Shown here piece after piece: positions 1 through 8,555 of a stretch of DNA of 64,000 bases. Source of the DNA: Asticcacaulis sp. AC460 (lineage in GTDB: Bacteria; Pseudomonadota; Alphaproteobacteria; Caulobacterales; Caulobacteraceae); contig NZ_AWGD01000010.1 of the NCBI RefSeq assembly GCF_000495795.1, positions 1 through 64,000 of the forward strand. Reading direction: 5' to 3'. Positions within the stretch are counted from its first letter, which is position 1. Each line of letters begins with the position of its first letter. Both the position numbers and the translations under genes were made by a program. The notes under the pieces are model-generated. The model was not told where the DNA came from and did not search any database. It was given only the letters and a program-made list of their open reading frames with translations.

Positions 1-70
1 TTCGTAGGGAGGAGGGAGCTTGGCACTCCCAAATGCTATAACCCTGGTACAACGGAGTGGGAGATCACAG

Positions 71-952
71 TTAGACCCGTTTTGTACCAAAGAAGGCGTC
101 GATGGCGTCGGTGGCCGCGTTGATCAGGCGCGGGTCGTCGTAAAAATCGATCTGGCCCTGGGACTCCAGCCACAGCTGTTGCTTGTCACAGGTCAGGCGG
201 GCGAAGAAGGCTTCGGCCAAAGCCGGCGCCAGGGCGTTGCGCGAATGGACGATCAGGGTTGGCACCCGGATATCGGCCGCCAGGGTCTGGACGTCGAAGT
301 CCAGGGTATAGAGCCGCGACTGGACGGCGAAAGCGTTGACATAGTTGGGCACCTTGCCGCGCGGGGTGCCGTAGTAGTCATAGGCCTCCTTCAGCGGCAT
401 GGCGACATCACCGAGGTCTTCGGCGACGGCCGGGATGGTTTCGGCCTGACCCGTGGCGTCGAAGCGGGCCTGGGCGGTCTGGGCGCGGGTCTTGGCGGCG
501 TCATAGCTCTCCCCCATCCAGGCGCGGGTCTTGTCGCGGTCGCTGTAGACCCCGGCGACGCCGGCAAAGCCGGTGAAGCGCGGGTCGTGGGCTACGGCAT
601 GGGCCATGTAGCCGCCGCCGGCGCAGACACCGACGCCATAGACCTTTTGGCCCGCCAGTTCGGGCCGCGCCAGCAGGGCGGTGACGGCCGCGGAGACGTC
701 TTCGGCCTTGGCATAGGGGTTTTCGAGCTGGCGCGGGACGCCGCCGCTTTCGCCGAAGGTGCGGTGGTCGAACGCCAGGGCTGTGTAGCCCCGCTCCGCC
801 ATCGCCCGGGCATAGACGCCCGCGGCCTGCTCCTTGACAGAGGTCAGGGGACCGGTGGTGACGACGATGCCTTTGGAGGCCGTGTCGGGCACATACAGGT
901 CGCCGACCAGTTCGATATCGTGGCTGGTAAAGGTGAAACGGGTTTTCGGCAT
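71..952 (-). CDS. alpha/beta hydrolase (dienelactone hydrolase-like)
   Basis: This is a cytosolic alpha/beta-hydrolase fold protein of 293 residues; its substrate is unknown. The nucleophile elbow reads GVCAGG near residues 108-113, so the nucleophile is Cys110, as in dienelactone-hydrolase-type members rather than serine esterases. The C-terminal strand that should carry the catalytic acid and histidine reads VHSRNALAP and later GQIDFYD; no obvious catalytic His is visible, so activity is uncertain. I chose the ATG at 952 because GGAGG lies six bases upstream; the ATG at 958 touches that Shine-Dalgarno. It is divergent from a LysR regulator 80 bp away, which probably controls it. Confidence 0.8.
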   Translation of the reverse strand: MPKTRFTFTSHDIELVGDLYVPDTASKGIVVTTGPLTSVKEQAAGVYARAMAERGYTALAFDHRTFGESGGVPRQLENPYAKAEDVSAAVTALLARPELAGQKVYGVGVCAGGGYMAHAVAHDPRFTGFAGVAGVYSDRDKTRAWMGESYDAAKTRAQTAQARFDATGQAETIPAVAEDLGDVAMPLKEAYDYYGTPRGKVPNYVNAFAVQSRLYTLDFDVQTLAADIRVPTLIVHSRNALAPALAEAFFARLTCDKQQLWLESQGQIDFYDDPRLINAATDAIDAFFGTKRV

Positions 953-1025
953 GGTCATCCTCCGGTTGAGAGCCTTATCTAGGAAACGCCCCGCCATTGC
1001 TCAAATGGATATTCGGAACTATCTC

Positions 1026-1042
1026 TATTCACATGGTGAATA
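1026..1042. promoter_or_regulatory. palindromic LysR-type operator over the lysR start codon
   Basis: TATTCAC-ATG-GTGAATA is a perfect inverted repeat with 7-base arms, and it contains the T-N11-A pattern of LysR-type binding sites. It sits between the divergent hydrolase and LysR genes, and its centre is the proposed LysR ATG (1033). Autorepression by LysR with activation of the hydrolase is the usual arrangement; that reading is inferred. Confidence 0.5.
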
Positions 1043-1926
1043 TTGCAGCCTTCGATCTGAATCTGCTCAAGGTGCTGGCAGCGGTGCTGGAGCATCGCAG
1101 CCTGTCGCGCGCGGCCACGGCCATCGGGCTCAGCCAGCCGGCCACCAGCAATGCCCTGGGCCGGTTGCGGCTGGCGCTGAAGGATCCGCTGTTGGTTCGG
1201 CGCGGCCACGTCATGTATCCGACGCCGCTGGCCGAGAGCCTGCTACCGCAGGTGCGCCGGGCGCTTGACGATATCGCGGCGGCGCTCAATCCCGAGGCCG
1301 GGTTCGATCCGGCGCGCCAGGCGCGGCGCTTCCGCATCCTGGCCAATGACTATGCCGCGACCACGGTTCTCCTTAAGCTGTTGGCGCAGGTTTCGGCCTG
1401 GCCGGTTTCGTTCGAAATCCTGCCGTTCGAGGACCGGTTCGAAGAACGGCTGAACCAGGCCGATTACGACCTGGCCATCCGTGACGACTGGGCAATGCGG
1501 ACGTGGGCGTGGCGCGAGACGATCGGCGAGGATGAACTGACCGGCATCTGTCGCGTGGATCACCCGCGCATCGGCGCGGCGCCGAGCCTGGATCAGTTCC
1601 TGGCCGAGCGGCATGTGTTGATTTCACCGACCGGCGCCAGTGTCGGCATGGTCGATGCCTGGCTGCGCGACCGGGGGCTGACGCGGCACATCGACACCTA
1701 CCTGCCGCAGTTCGCCGCCGCGCCGGCCCTGATCGCCGGCAGCGACCGCGTCATGTGCCTGGCCCGGTCCATCGCCGAGCATTTCGCGCCGGCCTATGCG
1801 ATCCGGACCTTCGCCCTGCCCCTGCCGCCCCAGCGGTTTCACCTGGCCATGGCCTGGCATCCCCGCGCGGCGAACGATCCGGCGGGGCTGTGGCTGCGAG
1901 ACCGGGTAAAGGCCGCGGCGGGTTAG
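1033..1926 (+). CDS. LysR family transcriptional regulator
   Basis: LysR-type DNA-binding regulator of about 297 residues. The N-terminal winged helix-turn-helix is clear (LNLLKVLAAVLEHRSLSRAA, then a recognition region with SQPATSNALGRLR), followed by a periplasmic-binding-like effector domain. I start it at the ATG at 1033, which leaves VNIAAFDLNLL in the usual LysR position; no Shine-Dalgarno precedes it, so it may be translated from a leaderless transcript. A palindrome overlaps this start. The 3' end overlaps the convergent DUF2075 gene by four bases. The likely target is the divergent hydrolase gene. Confidence 0.88.
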   Translation: MVNIAAFDLNLLKVLAAVLEHRSLSRAATAIGLSQPATSNALGRLRLALKDPLLVRRGHVMYPTPLAESLLPQVRRALDDIAAALNPEAGFDPARQARRFRILANDYAATTVLLKLLAQVSAWPVSFEILPFEDRFEERLNQADYDLAIRDDWAMRTWAWRETIGEDELTGICRVDHPRIGAAPSLDQFLAERHVLISPTGASVGMVDAWLRDRGLTRHIDTYLPQFAAAPALIAGSDRVMCLARSIAEHFAPAYAIRTFALPLPPQRFHLAMAWHPRAANDPAGLWLRDRVKAAAG

Positions 1927-3872
1927 CCAAGCTGCGGCAGACCGCACGCCCGCAGGAAGTCATAGGTGCCGTCATAGAAGGCCGGCGGGCGGGTCGGATC
2001 GGCTTCGTCGCCGCGCGGCACGAAGATCACCATGCCCTGGCGCGCCCGGGTCAGGATGACGCGATAGGCGTTTTTGAGATACAGGCGCCGCATCGGGTCG
2101 TTAATCTGTTGCCAGCGCGTGCCTTTGAAGCTTTGGGCGCGCCAGTCGTCGAGGTAGCGGAAATCGGCGTCCCAGCACACCGCCATCCAGTCCAGCTCCA
2201 GGCCCTGGACATCGAATTCGGTGGCGACCTCTTCGAGGTAGAAGGACGAGCGGACATCGCTGCGGTCGTTGAGGAACCACACCGGCGGGTCGATGCCGGC
2301 CTTGATGTGCAGGCCTTCCGGACGCAGGCGATGGGCGCCCGACGACGCGACCAGACCGTAGCGTTCCGAGCCGCGCGCCTGTTGCCGCAGCCAGTCGCGC
2401 GCCTGATCGAGGTCGCGGGTCAGCACGAGGGGATAGTGGTCCAGCCGGGCATGGGCGGCGCGGGCGGCCTCGGCATCGCCGTTCAGGAGGTGCGAGATAA
2501 AGTCCGACAGGGTCTCGGCGCGGAAGGAGCGCATGGAGACCCCGAGGTGCAGGTCGTCGTGGAGGGTCACCTGGTCGCCTGAGATGAAATCGCGGGCGTC
2601 GTGGTTGAGGTCGTAGTCGGGCTGGACGATCTGAGCCGAGGCATGGACCTGCCAGTGCGGGAAGCGGTCGCGGATGGCGGCCATCCATTCCGACAGGCCG
2701 GCCTCGCCGACATTGATCTCCTGGCCGCCGCCGACCAGGCAGACCACCGCGCACCAGTCGGGATGGCGGTCCATGACACCAAGCAGGAATTCGGGCTCGG
2801 ACATGTCGAAATCGGCGACGGCGCGTTTGGTCTGCATGAATTTCGACGCCTGGGCGCGGGTCCAGGCGCGCTGGGCTTCGTCGAAGATGACGATGTGGTC
2901 GGACGGTGGGCCTTCGTCACGGACATATTCGTCGCGGAAGTGGTGGATGTTCTGGATAAAGGCGTGGACGTTGCGGTGAGCGTCGGACTTCCTGGCGTTG
3001 CTGCGTGAGGCGTAGTCGCGCGCCAGGGCTTCCCGCAGGACGTCGACCAGGGGACCGTTGCCCGACAGGAAGGTGGCGTGCTGGTCGTCGCGGCTGGCGC
3101 TGCGTTGGGTGGCGACGTTCAGCCCGGCCAGGGTTTTGCCGGCGCCGGGCACGCCGGTGACGAAGCAGACGGCCTTTGTGCCTTGCGCGCGGCAGGCGTC
3201 GATGACGGTGTTGAGCACGGTCTGGGTGCGACCCAGGTTGATGGCGTCGGCGTCGCTGCGGGTAATGTCAGTGACGGCGTGGGTGGCGTAGAGATGGGTT
3301 GCCGCCTGGATGATGGTCGGGGTCGGACGATAGCCGCTGCTCAGCCATTGGGCGGTGTCGACCTCGTTGTTGTGGCCGCGGCTGATCAGGCGGATGGCCT
3401 GAGCCAGGTCGGCGACGGCGATCAACAAAGGTTTCGCCACCTGGTCGAGCGCCAGTTCCAGTTGGTAGGGTTTGGACTCCGTCACCCAGGTCGGCACGAG
3501 GATCGGCACGATCGACAGGTGGTGGCTGCCGTGGTGGAAGTTCTTCAGGTCCAGGGCGTAGTCCTCGACCTGCTCGATGGCATGGCGGTCGTACTGGTCG
3601 GAACCAACCTTGAACTCGATGACGAAGACGCAGCCCCGCACGACCAGCACCACGTCGGCACGCTTGCCCATGCGCGGGATGGCGAACTCGAAATGGAGGG
3701 TGAAGTCGTCTTCGTCGAGGAGGGCGGTCTGCAAGACCCGGATTTGTTGCTGCCAGGCGCGTTTCTGTTCCAGGTCGAGCGCGAAATGATGGCCGCGCGT
3801 CAGCTCGCCCAGGATATGGTCAGGCGTGTCGGCGTAGAATTTGTCGCGATCGGCGGAGTAGTAGGCGCGCAT
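1923..3872 (-). CDS. DUF2075 Schlafen-like helicase ATPase with N-terminal nuclease-like domain
   Basis: This 649-residue protein is a superfamily-1-like ATPase of the DUF2075 family. Residues 234-247 hold a Walker A (TGVPGAGKT), 328-337 a Walker B (VIFDEAQRAW), and 607-613 a motif VI-like LTRARQG. The N-terminal region has the pattern ADVVL...VIEFKVG (Asp73, Glu86, Lys88), matching the D...ExK core of PD-(D/E)XK nucleases. A GGGGAA Shine-Dalgarno precedes the ATG. Proteins with this pairing are suspected of acting on nucleic acid in defence or repair, but no function is established here. It stands alone, with no methylase or obvious partner, between a LysR gene and an oxygenase gene. Confidence 0.82.
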   Translation of the reverse strand: MRAYYSADRDKFYADTPDHILGELTRGHHFALDLEQKRAWQQQIRVLQTALLDEDDFTLHFEFAIPRMGKRADVVLVVRGCVFVIEFKVGSDQYDRHAIEQVEDYALDLKNFHHGSHHLSIVPILVPTWVTESKPYQLELALDQVAKPLLIAVADLAQAIRLISRGHNNEVDTAQWLSSGYRPTPTIIQAATHLYATHAVTDITRSDADAINLGRTQTVLNTVIDACRAQGTKAVCFVTGVPGAGKTLAGLNVATQRSASRDDQHATFLSGNGPLVDVLREALARDYASRSNARKSDAHRNVHAFIQNIHHFRDEYVRDEGPPSDHIVIFDEAQRAWTRAQASKFMQTKRAVADFDMSEPEFLLGVMDRHPDWCAVVCLVGGGQEINVGEAGLSEWMAAIRDRFPHWQVHASAQIVQPDYDLNHDARDFISGDQVTLHDDLHLGVSMRSFRAETLSDFISHLLNGDAEAARAAHARLDHYPLVLTRDLDQARDWLRQQARGSERYGLVASSGAHRLRPEGLHIKAGIDPPVWFLNDRSDVRSSFYLEEVATEFDVQGLELDWMAVCWDADFRYLDDWRAQSFKGTRWQQINDPMRRLYLKNAYRVILTRARQGMVIFVPRGDEADPTRPPAFYDGTYDFLRACGLPQLG

Positions 3873-3959
3873 TCTTCCCCCTGGTGGTGTTTGTTAGACC
3901 AGGTCACGCCGGCCTTGCCAAGCTGTATCGCCACCCCAATCTAGGAACAGGAGGCTGCC

Positions 3960-4844
3960 ATGACCGTCGAAACCACCCTGAACGGCTTTATCCGCCGCGA
4001 CCTGAAACCGGATGGCCCGGTGCAGATCCGCATCAAGCCGCCGTTCGATTCCATGCCGTGGGCGGAGACGCCGCCGGTGACCATCCACGATGCGCGGGTG
4101 TTGCAGGCCGGGCGGGATGAAGCGAAGTTCCTGGATGCGCAGGGGTTTGTGCTGCTGGACCATGTGTCGGCAGTCCACGACTGGGATGCCGGTGGCGCGG
4201 CGCCTTTGGAGAAGAACGAGATTGCCCGCGTCTATATGCCCGAGGTCGATAGGCTGATCCGGGAGCGGTTGATGCCGGGCCAGCGGCTGGAGGTCGAACA
4301 GGGGCCGTTTTTGATCCGGCGGGGGCCCAATACCGGGAATATCTACGCCAACGGGGTGCATCAGGACTATGGTTTGACGCCGGATGACTATCAGGAAAGT
4401 TTGGAGGCGTTTTCGTCGCCCGAGTATGCTGCGACGTGGCGTGAGCGGTTCGACCGGCCGGAGGTGGCGGGGTTCGTGGTGCTCGATTTCTGGCGGCCGG
4501 TCTATATGGAAAGGCCGCTGCGGCATATGCCGCTGGCGGTGTGCGATCCGCATTCGATCGCCATGGAGGATGTGGTGCCGGCGGCCTTGGTCGGGTTTGC
4601 CCCGTCGGGCAAGAATACCAATCAGTTGTCGCTGAAATACAGTCCGGAGCAGAGGTGGTGGTACTATCCCGGCATGACCACTGGTGAAGTGCTGGTGTTC
4701 AAACTGTTCGAATATTTCAAGGATGGCCGCCGGAGCGGGCTGCAGACCTGTTTCCATACGGCGTTCACCGATCCGGGAACGCCGGAGGACGCCGAACCAC
4801 GGCAGAGCTGCGAGCATCGGGTCGGGGTGTTTGTGATGGACTAA
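3960..4844 (+). CDS. CmcJ/NvfI-family oxidoreductase (non-haem oxygenase-like)
   Basis: 294-residue soluble protein resembling the CmcJ / NvfI / GA4-desaturase family, whose members work in fungal and bacterial secondary metabolism (cephamycin methoxylation, meroterpenoid oxidation). Family marks visible are an internal HQDYG in the middle third, the LDFWRPV block, and a C-terminal FKLFE...CFHTAFTDP...RQSCEHR stretch that carries the second metal-ligand His and the conserved Arg. A strong AGGAGG lies five bases before the ATG. No biosynthetic cluster surrounds it, so the substrate is unknown. It may be a stand-alone tailoring or detoxifying enzyme. Confidence 0.78.
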   Translation: MTVETTLNGFIRRDLKPDGPVQIRIKPPFDSMPWAETPPVTIHDARVLQAGRDEAKFLDAQGFVLLDHVSAVHDWDAGGAAPLEKNEIARVYMPEVDRLIRERLMPGQRLEVEQGPFLIRRGPNTGNIYANGVHQDYGLTPDDYQESLEAFSSPEYAATWRERFDRPEVAGFVVLDFWRPVYMERPLRHMPLAVCDPHSIAMEDVVPAALVGFAPSGKNTNQLSLKYSPEQRWWYYPGMTTGEVLVFKLFEYFKDGRRSGLQTCFHTAFTDPGTPEDAEPRQSCEHRVGVFVMD

Positions 4845-4857
4845 ATCTTCTTCGCGT

Positions 4858-4953
4858 CTTCGCGTCTTCGCGTGAAACCTTCTTTCTTCATGGTGCTCCG
4901 GACACACCGTCACGCCGGAACAGTCGCATAAAATTTCACGCGAAGACGCGAAG
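4858..4953. repeat. 20-bp perfect inverted repeat made of CTTCGCGT units
   Basis: Three tandem CTTCGCGT octamers (4850-4873) run into GAAA. The arm at 4858-4877 is the exact reverse complement of 4934-4953, which carries two ACGCGAAG octamers after TTTC. The loop is 56 bases. A long hairpin can form between the oxygenase stop and the next promoter; it could end transcription or be a dispersed intergenic repeat. Confidence 0.75.
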
Positions 4954-4990
4954 GAGAAAAGGAGCGCATGTCTTGCCTTCGCAAATTTAC

Positions 4991-5004
4991 CTGACTAAAG
5001 TCAG
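4991..5004. promoter_or_regulatory. palindromic operator CTGACT-AA-AGTCAG before marR-GNAT
   Basis: A perfect 6-base inverted repeat with a two-base spacer ends three bases before the ATG of the MarR-GNAT gene. MarR proteins commonly repress their own promoters through such sites, so autoregulation is likely. No Shine-Dalgarno fits between operator and ATG. Confidence 0.55.
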
Positions 5005-5007
5005 ATA

Positions 5008-5886
5008 ATGTTAAATCAAATCGACCAGGTTCGCCGTTTCAACCGTATCGTCTCCCAGCGGGCGGGGACGCTCGACCAGAGCTATCTCGGTCAGGGGCGG
5101 CCTCTGGGTGAGGCAAGGCTGCTGTTCGAAGTCGGCCATGACGGCGGCAATGCCCGTGAGCTGCGCGATCGGCTGGGGTTGGATTCTGGGTATTTAAGCC
5201 GTTTGCTGCGGGCGCTGGAAAGCCAGGGGATGATCACAGTGACGCCTTCGGAGGCGGATCGGCGCGTGCGCGATGTCCGGTTGACCGAAGCCGGCCGGGC
5301 ACAGGTCGAGACCTATGACCGGCTGTCGGACGATCTGGCGTCGTCGATCCTGGCGCCGCTGGATGAACGGCAGAAGCTGAAGCTGGTCGAGGCGATGGCG
5401 CAGGTCGAGCGCTTGTATCGCGCGGCGGCCGTGACCGTGTCGGCGGAGTCGCCGGCGACGGTGGATGCGCGGGGGTGTGTCGATCTGTATATCCGCGAAC
5501 TGAACCAGAGGTTCGATACGGGCTATGATCCGGATACCGCCGGGCCTTTGGACGACAGCGAGTTTCTGCCACCGGATGGCGTGTTCGTGGTGGCGCGGCT
5601 GGACGGCAAGGCCATCGGTTGCGGTGGTTTGAAGCGATTGGATTTTGAGACGGGTGAGATCAAGCGGCTGTGGGTATCACCGGAGGCTCGCGGGTTGGGA
5701 TTGGGCCGGCGGCTGCTTTGTGAGTTGGAAGGTTTGGCGCAACAAAGGGGTATGGCGAAGGTCTGCCTTGATACCAACGGGACTTTGGTTGAGGCTCAGG
5801 CACTGTATCATGCTCAGGGGTATGTCGAGGTGGCGCCGTATAACGACAATCCGTACGCACAGCATTGGTTTGAAAAGACGGTTTGA
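5008..5886 (+). CDS. MarR-type regulator fused to a GNAT acetyltransferase
   Basis: 292-residue bifunctional protein. Residues 1-140 form a MarR winged-helix domain (RELRDRLGLDSGYLSRLLRALE recognition region, then the wing SEADRRVRDVRLTEAGR). Residues about 150-292 are a GNAT N-acetyltransferase with the acetyl-CoA-binding signature RLWVSPEARGLGLGRRLL and a C-terminal ALYHAQGYVE. This fusion architecture is known in many bacteria, but its substrate is generally not. The start has no Shine-Dalgarno. A small reading frame (MSCLRKFT, 4968-4994) preceded by AAAGGAG ends inside the operator and could be a leader peptide, although that is speculative. Confidence 0.88.
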   Translation: MLNQIDQVRRFNRIVSQRAGTLDQSYLGQGRPLGEARLLFEVGHDGGNARELRDRLGLDSGYLSRLLRALESQGMITVTPSEADRRVRDVRLTEAGRAQVETYDRLSDDLASSILAPLDERQKLKLVEAMAQVERLYRAAAVTVSAESPATVDARGCVDLYIRELNQRFDTGYDPDTAGPLDDSEFLPPDGVFVVARLDGKAIGCGGLKRLDFETGEIKRLWVSPEARGLGLGRRLLCELEGLAQQRGMAKVCLDTNGTLVEAQALYHAQGYVEVAPYNDNPYAQHWFEKTV

Positions 5887-5890
5887 TTAT

Positions 5891-6478
5891 TCAGGTCATA
5901 GCGCAGATCATGCCCAAGCCGTGATCCGTGCATTTGCGGCAATAAGCACGAAGGCTATCGAAGACGTCGCCGAATTCCGCCTTGAGATCGTCCAGGTCTT
6001 CGTCCCAGATGTCGGGATAGATGTCATTTTCCCGCATTTTCGCCGGGATCAGACGTTCCAGAAAAGCCGCGCGGTCCAGCGCGTCGAGGAAACGGGTGAA
6101 GTCGGCCGTTTGCGACACGCTCAACGCATTGGCGGGACCATAGCCGACATCCTCCTCACCGATCGGCTCATCGCCGAGCAGGCTGGCTGCGGGCAGGTCG
6201 CCGCCATCGGGATCGCCCGACAACATGAAGTGCAGCCCGTGCCAGAGCTTGAAGGCTTTGAATTCGTCGTCGAATGGGTAGACATCAAAGGGGATTTCGA
6301 CCCGCGGCGGTTCAGGCGGCAGGTCCAGTTGGCGCGCAATGGACGCCTGTTTTGCCAGGTATTCCGCGCTGCGGGCCGGGCGGCCTTTTTCCAGAAATGC
6401 ATGAATAGCTGCAGGCGTTTCGTGCAGTCGTGCGATATCCGTACTCGATGCGCGCTTTAGTGTCAGATTGATGCTCAT
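5891..6478 (-). CDS. DUF1877 (YfbM-like) family protein
   Basis: 195-residue soluble protein beginning MSINLTLKRAS. The body, with KLWHGLHFMLSGDP, the acidic loop GDEPIGEEDVGYGPA, and the VFDSLRAYCRKCTDHGLGMICAMT tail, matches the DUF1877 / YfbM family of unknown function. The frame is open for another 25 codons upstream, but that extension is Arg/Gly-rich and runs into a repeat, so I prefer the ATG at 6478 after GGGGCGACC. It converges with the MarR-GNAT gene, with a four-base gap. Confidence 0.8.
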   Translation of the reverse strand: MSINLTLKRASSTDIARLHETPAAIHAFLEKGRPARSAEYLAKQASIARQLDLPPEPPRVEIPFDVYPFDDEFKAFKLWHGLHFMLSGDPDGGDLPAASLLGDEPIGEEDVGYGPANALSVSQTADFTRFLDALDRAAFLERLIPAKMRENDIYPDIWDEDLDDLKAEFGDVFDSLRAYCRKCTDHGLGMICAMT

Positions 6479-6519
6479 GGTCGCCCCGTTCGAAGATGGC
6501 CTTGATACACGAAAGAAAG

Positions 6520-6602
6520 GCGCCCAACCACCACATCTCCTCCTTCGTTTCACTCAGTCGTCGTCCGCTCCCCCTCCCCGCGCAGGCGCAGGGAGGTATA
6601 AG
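6520..6602 (-). repeat. palindromic repeat, copy A (CCTCCC...GGGGAGG family)
   Basis: Read on the minus strand it begins TATACCTCCCTGCGC, folds back with GCGCGGGGAGGGGGAGCGG, and ends GAGATGTGGTGGTTGGGCG. The hairpin CCTCCCCGCGC-AG-GCGCAGGGAGG and the tail GATGTGGTGG match the copy on the left side of the DUF559 unit (32366-32458). It fills the space between the DUF1877 and fliI genes. Confidence 0.7.
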
Positions 6603-6613
6603 AAAAGGAGGCG

Positions 6614-6627
6614 TTAACCAATCTTAA
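6614..6627. promoter_or_regulatory. CtrA-like double TTAA motif before fliI
   Basis: TTAACCAATCTTAA has two TTAA half-sites 26 bases before the fliI ATG. The spacer is six bases where the CtrA consensus has seven, so this is a near match. In Caulobacter early flagellar genes are CtrA-controlled, which supports the reading. Confidence 0.4.
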
Positions 6628-6652
6628 GGCGTCGTTCACTATAATCGCCGGC

Positions 6653-7978
6653 ATGTTGGATCTCGTTCAGATCGCCAAGACCGTCGAACCCCTGCGCGTC
6701 TATGGCCGGGTCGCCGTCGTCAATGGCCTCCTCATCGAAGCCAAGGGCGGGCTGTCCTACATGCAGGTCGGGGCGCGCTGCGAAATCATCCGCCGCAATG
6801 AACCGCCCCTCCCCGTCGAAGTCGTGGGCTTCCGCGAAGACCGCGCCCTCATGATGCCCTTCGGACCCGTCGAAGGCGTCACGCCCGGCGCCGAAATCCG
6901 TATCTCCGCCGAAGGCTCCAAGGTGTTTCCGACCACCGCCTGGCTGGGGCGGATTGTCGACAGTTTCGGCACCGCCATCGACAGCCACGGCCCCCTGCCC
7001 CAGGGTCCGGACGGCTATCTGCTGAAAGCCGCGCCGCCGGCTGCCCATACCCGCGCCCGGGTCGGGGAGCGGTTGAATCTCGGCGTGCGCGCCATGGATG
7101 TCTTCACCACCTGCTGCCGCGGCCAGCGCCTGGGCGTTTTCGCCGGCTCCGGCGTCGGCAAGTCGGTGCTGCTGTCCATGCTGGCCCGCGAAGCCACCTG
7201 TGACGCCGTCGTCGTCGGGTTGATCGGCGAACGCGGCCGTGAAGTGCGCGAATTCATCGAAGAGACCTTGGGGCCCGAGGGCTTGAAACGCGCCATCGTC
7301 GTGGTCGCCACCTCGGACGAGCCGGCGCTGAAGCGGCGCCAGGCCGCCTATATGACCTTGGCGCTGGCCGAGTTCCTGCGCGACCAGGGGCTGGAAGTTT
7401 TGTGCCTGATGGACTCGGTGACGCGCTTCGCCATGGCCCAGCGCGAGATCGGGCTGGCCACGGGTGAGCCGCCGACCACCAAGGGCTATACCCCCACCTG
7501 TTTCGCCGAGCTGCCCAAGCTTTTGGAGCGCGCCGGGCCGGGACCGGTGCTGGAGGACGGCACCCAGGCCGGGCCTATCACCGCTTTGTTCACCGTCCTG
7601 GTCGACGGTGACGATCACAACGAGCCGATCGCCGATGCCGTGCGCGGTATCCTGGATGGGCACATCGTGATGAGCCGGGGGATTGCCGAGCGCGGGCGTT
7701 TCCCCGCCATCGACGTGCTGAAGTCGATCTCGCGGACCATGCCCGACTGTCAGACCATCCCCGAACGCGAGGTCGTCCGCCAGGCGCGCAAGGTGTTGTC
7801 GGCCTATACCAACATGGAAGAGTTGATCCGCATCGGCGCCTATCGCACCGGCGCCGACCCCGATGTCGACCGGGCCATCCTGCTGAACCCGGCGGTCGAG
7901 GATTTTCTGCGCCAGGGTAAGGATGAATACACACCTCTTGACGAGTCCTTTACCCTTTTGGCGGAAATCTTAAGCTAG
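6653..7978 (+). CDS. fliI: flagellum-specific ATPase FliI
   Basis: FliI is the hexameric ATPase that energises the flagellar type III export apparatus at the inner membrane. The 441-residue length is normal. The P-loop FAGSGVGKS is at residues 163-171, and the F1-beta-like block with [14 protein letters not shown] and [22 protein letters not shown] follows. The start is supported by the family N-terminus ([17 protein letters not shown]), although the Shine-Dalgarno is poor. It is followed after 65 bp by fliJ, as in Caulobacter. Two TTAA half-sites and a palindromic repeat lie upstream. Confidence 0.97.
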   Translation: MLDLVQIAKTVEPLRVYGRVAVVNGLLIEAKGGLSYMQVGARCEIIRRNEPPLPVEVVGFREDRALMMPFGPVEGVTPGAEIRISAEGSKVFPTTAWLGRIVDSFGTAIDSHGPLPQGPDGYLLKAAPPAAHTRARVGERLNLGVRAMDVFTTCCRGQRLGVFAGSGVGKSVLLSMLAREATCDAVVVGLIGERGREVREFIEETLGPEGLKRAIVVVATSDEPALKRRQAAYMTLALAEFLRDQGLEVLCLMDSVTRFAMAQREIGLATGEPPTTKGYTPTCFAELPKLLERAGPGPVLEDGTQAGPITALFTVLVDGDDHNEPIADAVRGILDGHIVMSRGIAERGRFPAIDVLKSISRTMPDCQTIPEREVVRQARKVLSAYTNMEELIRIGAYRTGADPDVDRAILLNPAVEDFLRQGKDEYTPLDESFTLLAEILS

Positions 7979-8043
7979 GCTTGATTATAGGCGCGAACCG
8001 CCTCAAGTCGGGCAGCGAACCGATTTTCGCAGGAGCGTAGACC

Positions 8044-8454
8044 ATGACGAAGTGGGCCAAATCCCTTATCCGCCTTTCCACCTTCGAAGTCGAAACGCTG
8101 CAGAAACGCCTGGCCGAGGTGGTCACACGCCGCACCCATGTCGAGATGAAGGTCGCCACCCTGGACGCCGAATTCGAACTGGAATGCGTCAAGGCTGGCA
8201 ACGATGTCGGCATGGCCTACAGCCTCAACGCCTATAAGCGCGGCCATAAGGTCCGCCGCGACGACGCGATTGCCGAGCTGGAACTGATCGCCCGTGAAGA
8301 AGACGGGGTCCGCGACCAGCTGGGCCTGGCCTTCGAAGACCTGAAGAAGTTCGAGCATGTCGCCGAGGTCACCAAGCTGCGCCGGGAAGAGGCCTTCAAG
8401 AAGGCCGAAAACGCCGCGCTGGACGAAGCCGCCTTGCGTATGAAACGTGCGTGA
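8044..8454 (+). CDS. fliJ: flagellar export chaperone FliJ
   Basis: FliJ is the small coiled-coil stalk protein that links FliI to the export gate FlhA. The 136-residue protein is almost entirely helical and charged, with heptad-like stretches (ETLQKRLAEVVTRR and LKKFEHVAEVTKLRREEAFKKAE). Sequence conservation is always low in this family, so the call rests on size, coiled-coil character and its place directly after fliI. GGAG lies eight bases before the ATG. A strong terminator overlaps its stop codon, so the operon ends here. Confidence 0.9.
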   Translation: MTKWAKSLIRLSTFEVETLQKRLAEVVTRRTHVEMKVATLDAEFELECVKAGNDVGMAYSLNAYKRGHKVRRDDAIAELELIAREEDGVRDQLGLAFEDLKKFEHVAEVTKLRREEAFKKAENAALDEAALRMKRA

Positions 8455-8478
8455 TGCCGATGGCATCACGCATTTTTT
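8449..8478 (+). terminator. Rho-independent terminator of fliIJ
   Basis: GCGTGATGCC-GAT-GGCATCACGC is a perfect 10-bp stem with a three-base loop followed by ATTTTTT. The stem contains the last codons and stop of fliJ. Confidence 0.9.
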
Positions 8479-8555
8479 AGCTCAAGCGCCGCATGGCTCC
8501 TCGCATAAGCTCGGACGGGCAGTCGCCCTTGCCAGGCCGCTCACGGCCTGGAAGG

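Noticed and set aside
1-70. Possible tRNA or RNA gene at the left edge
   Set aside because: A GGGAG...CTCCC pairing exists, but no cloverleaf or conserved RNA motif could be built.
20-982. Long open frame on the plus strand over the first hydrolase gene
   Set aside because: It is an antisense shadow of the minus-strand hydrolase, with Gly/Asp/Val-rich composition and no Shine-Dalgarno.
4850-4953. CRISPR array
   Set aside because: The CTTCGCGT octamers are adjacent with no spacers, and the second group is inverted.
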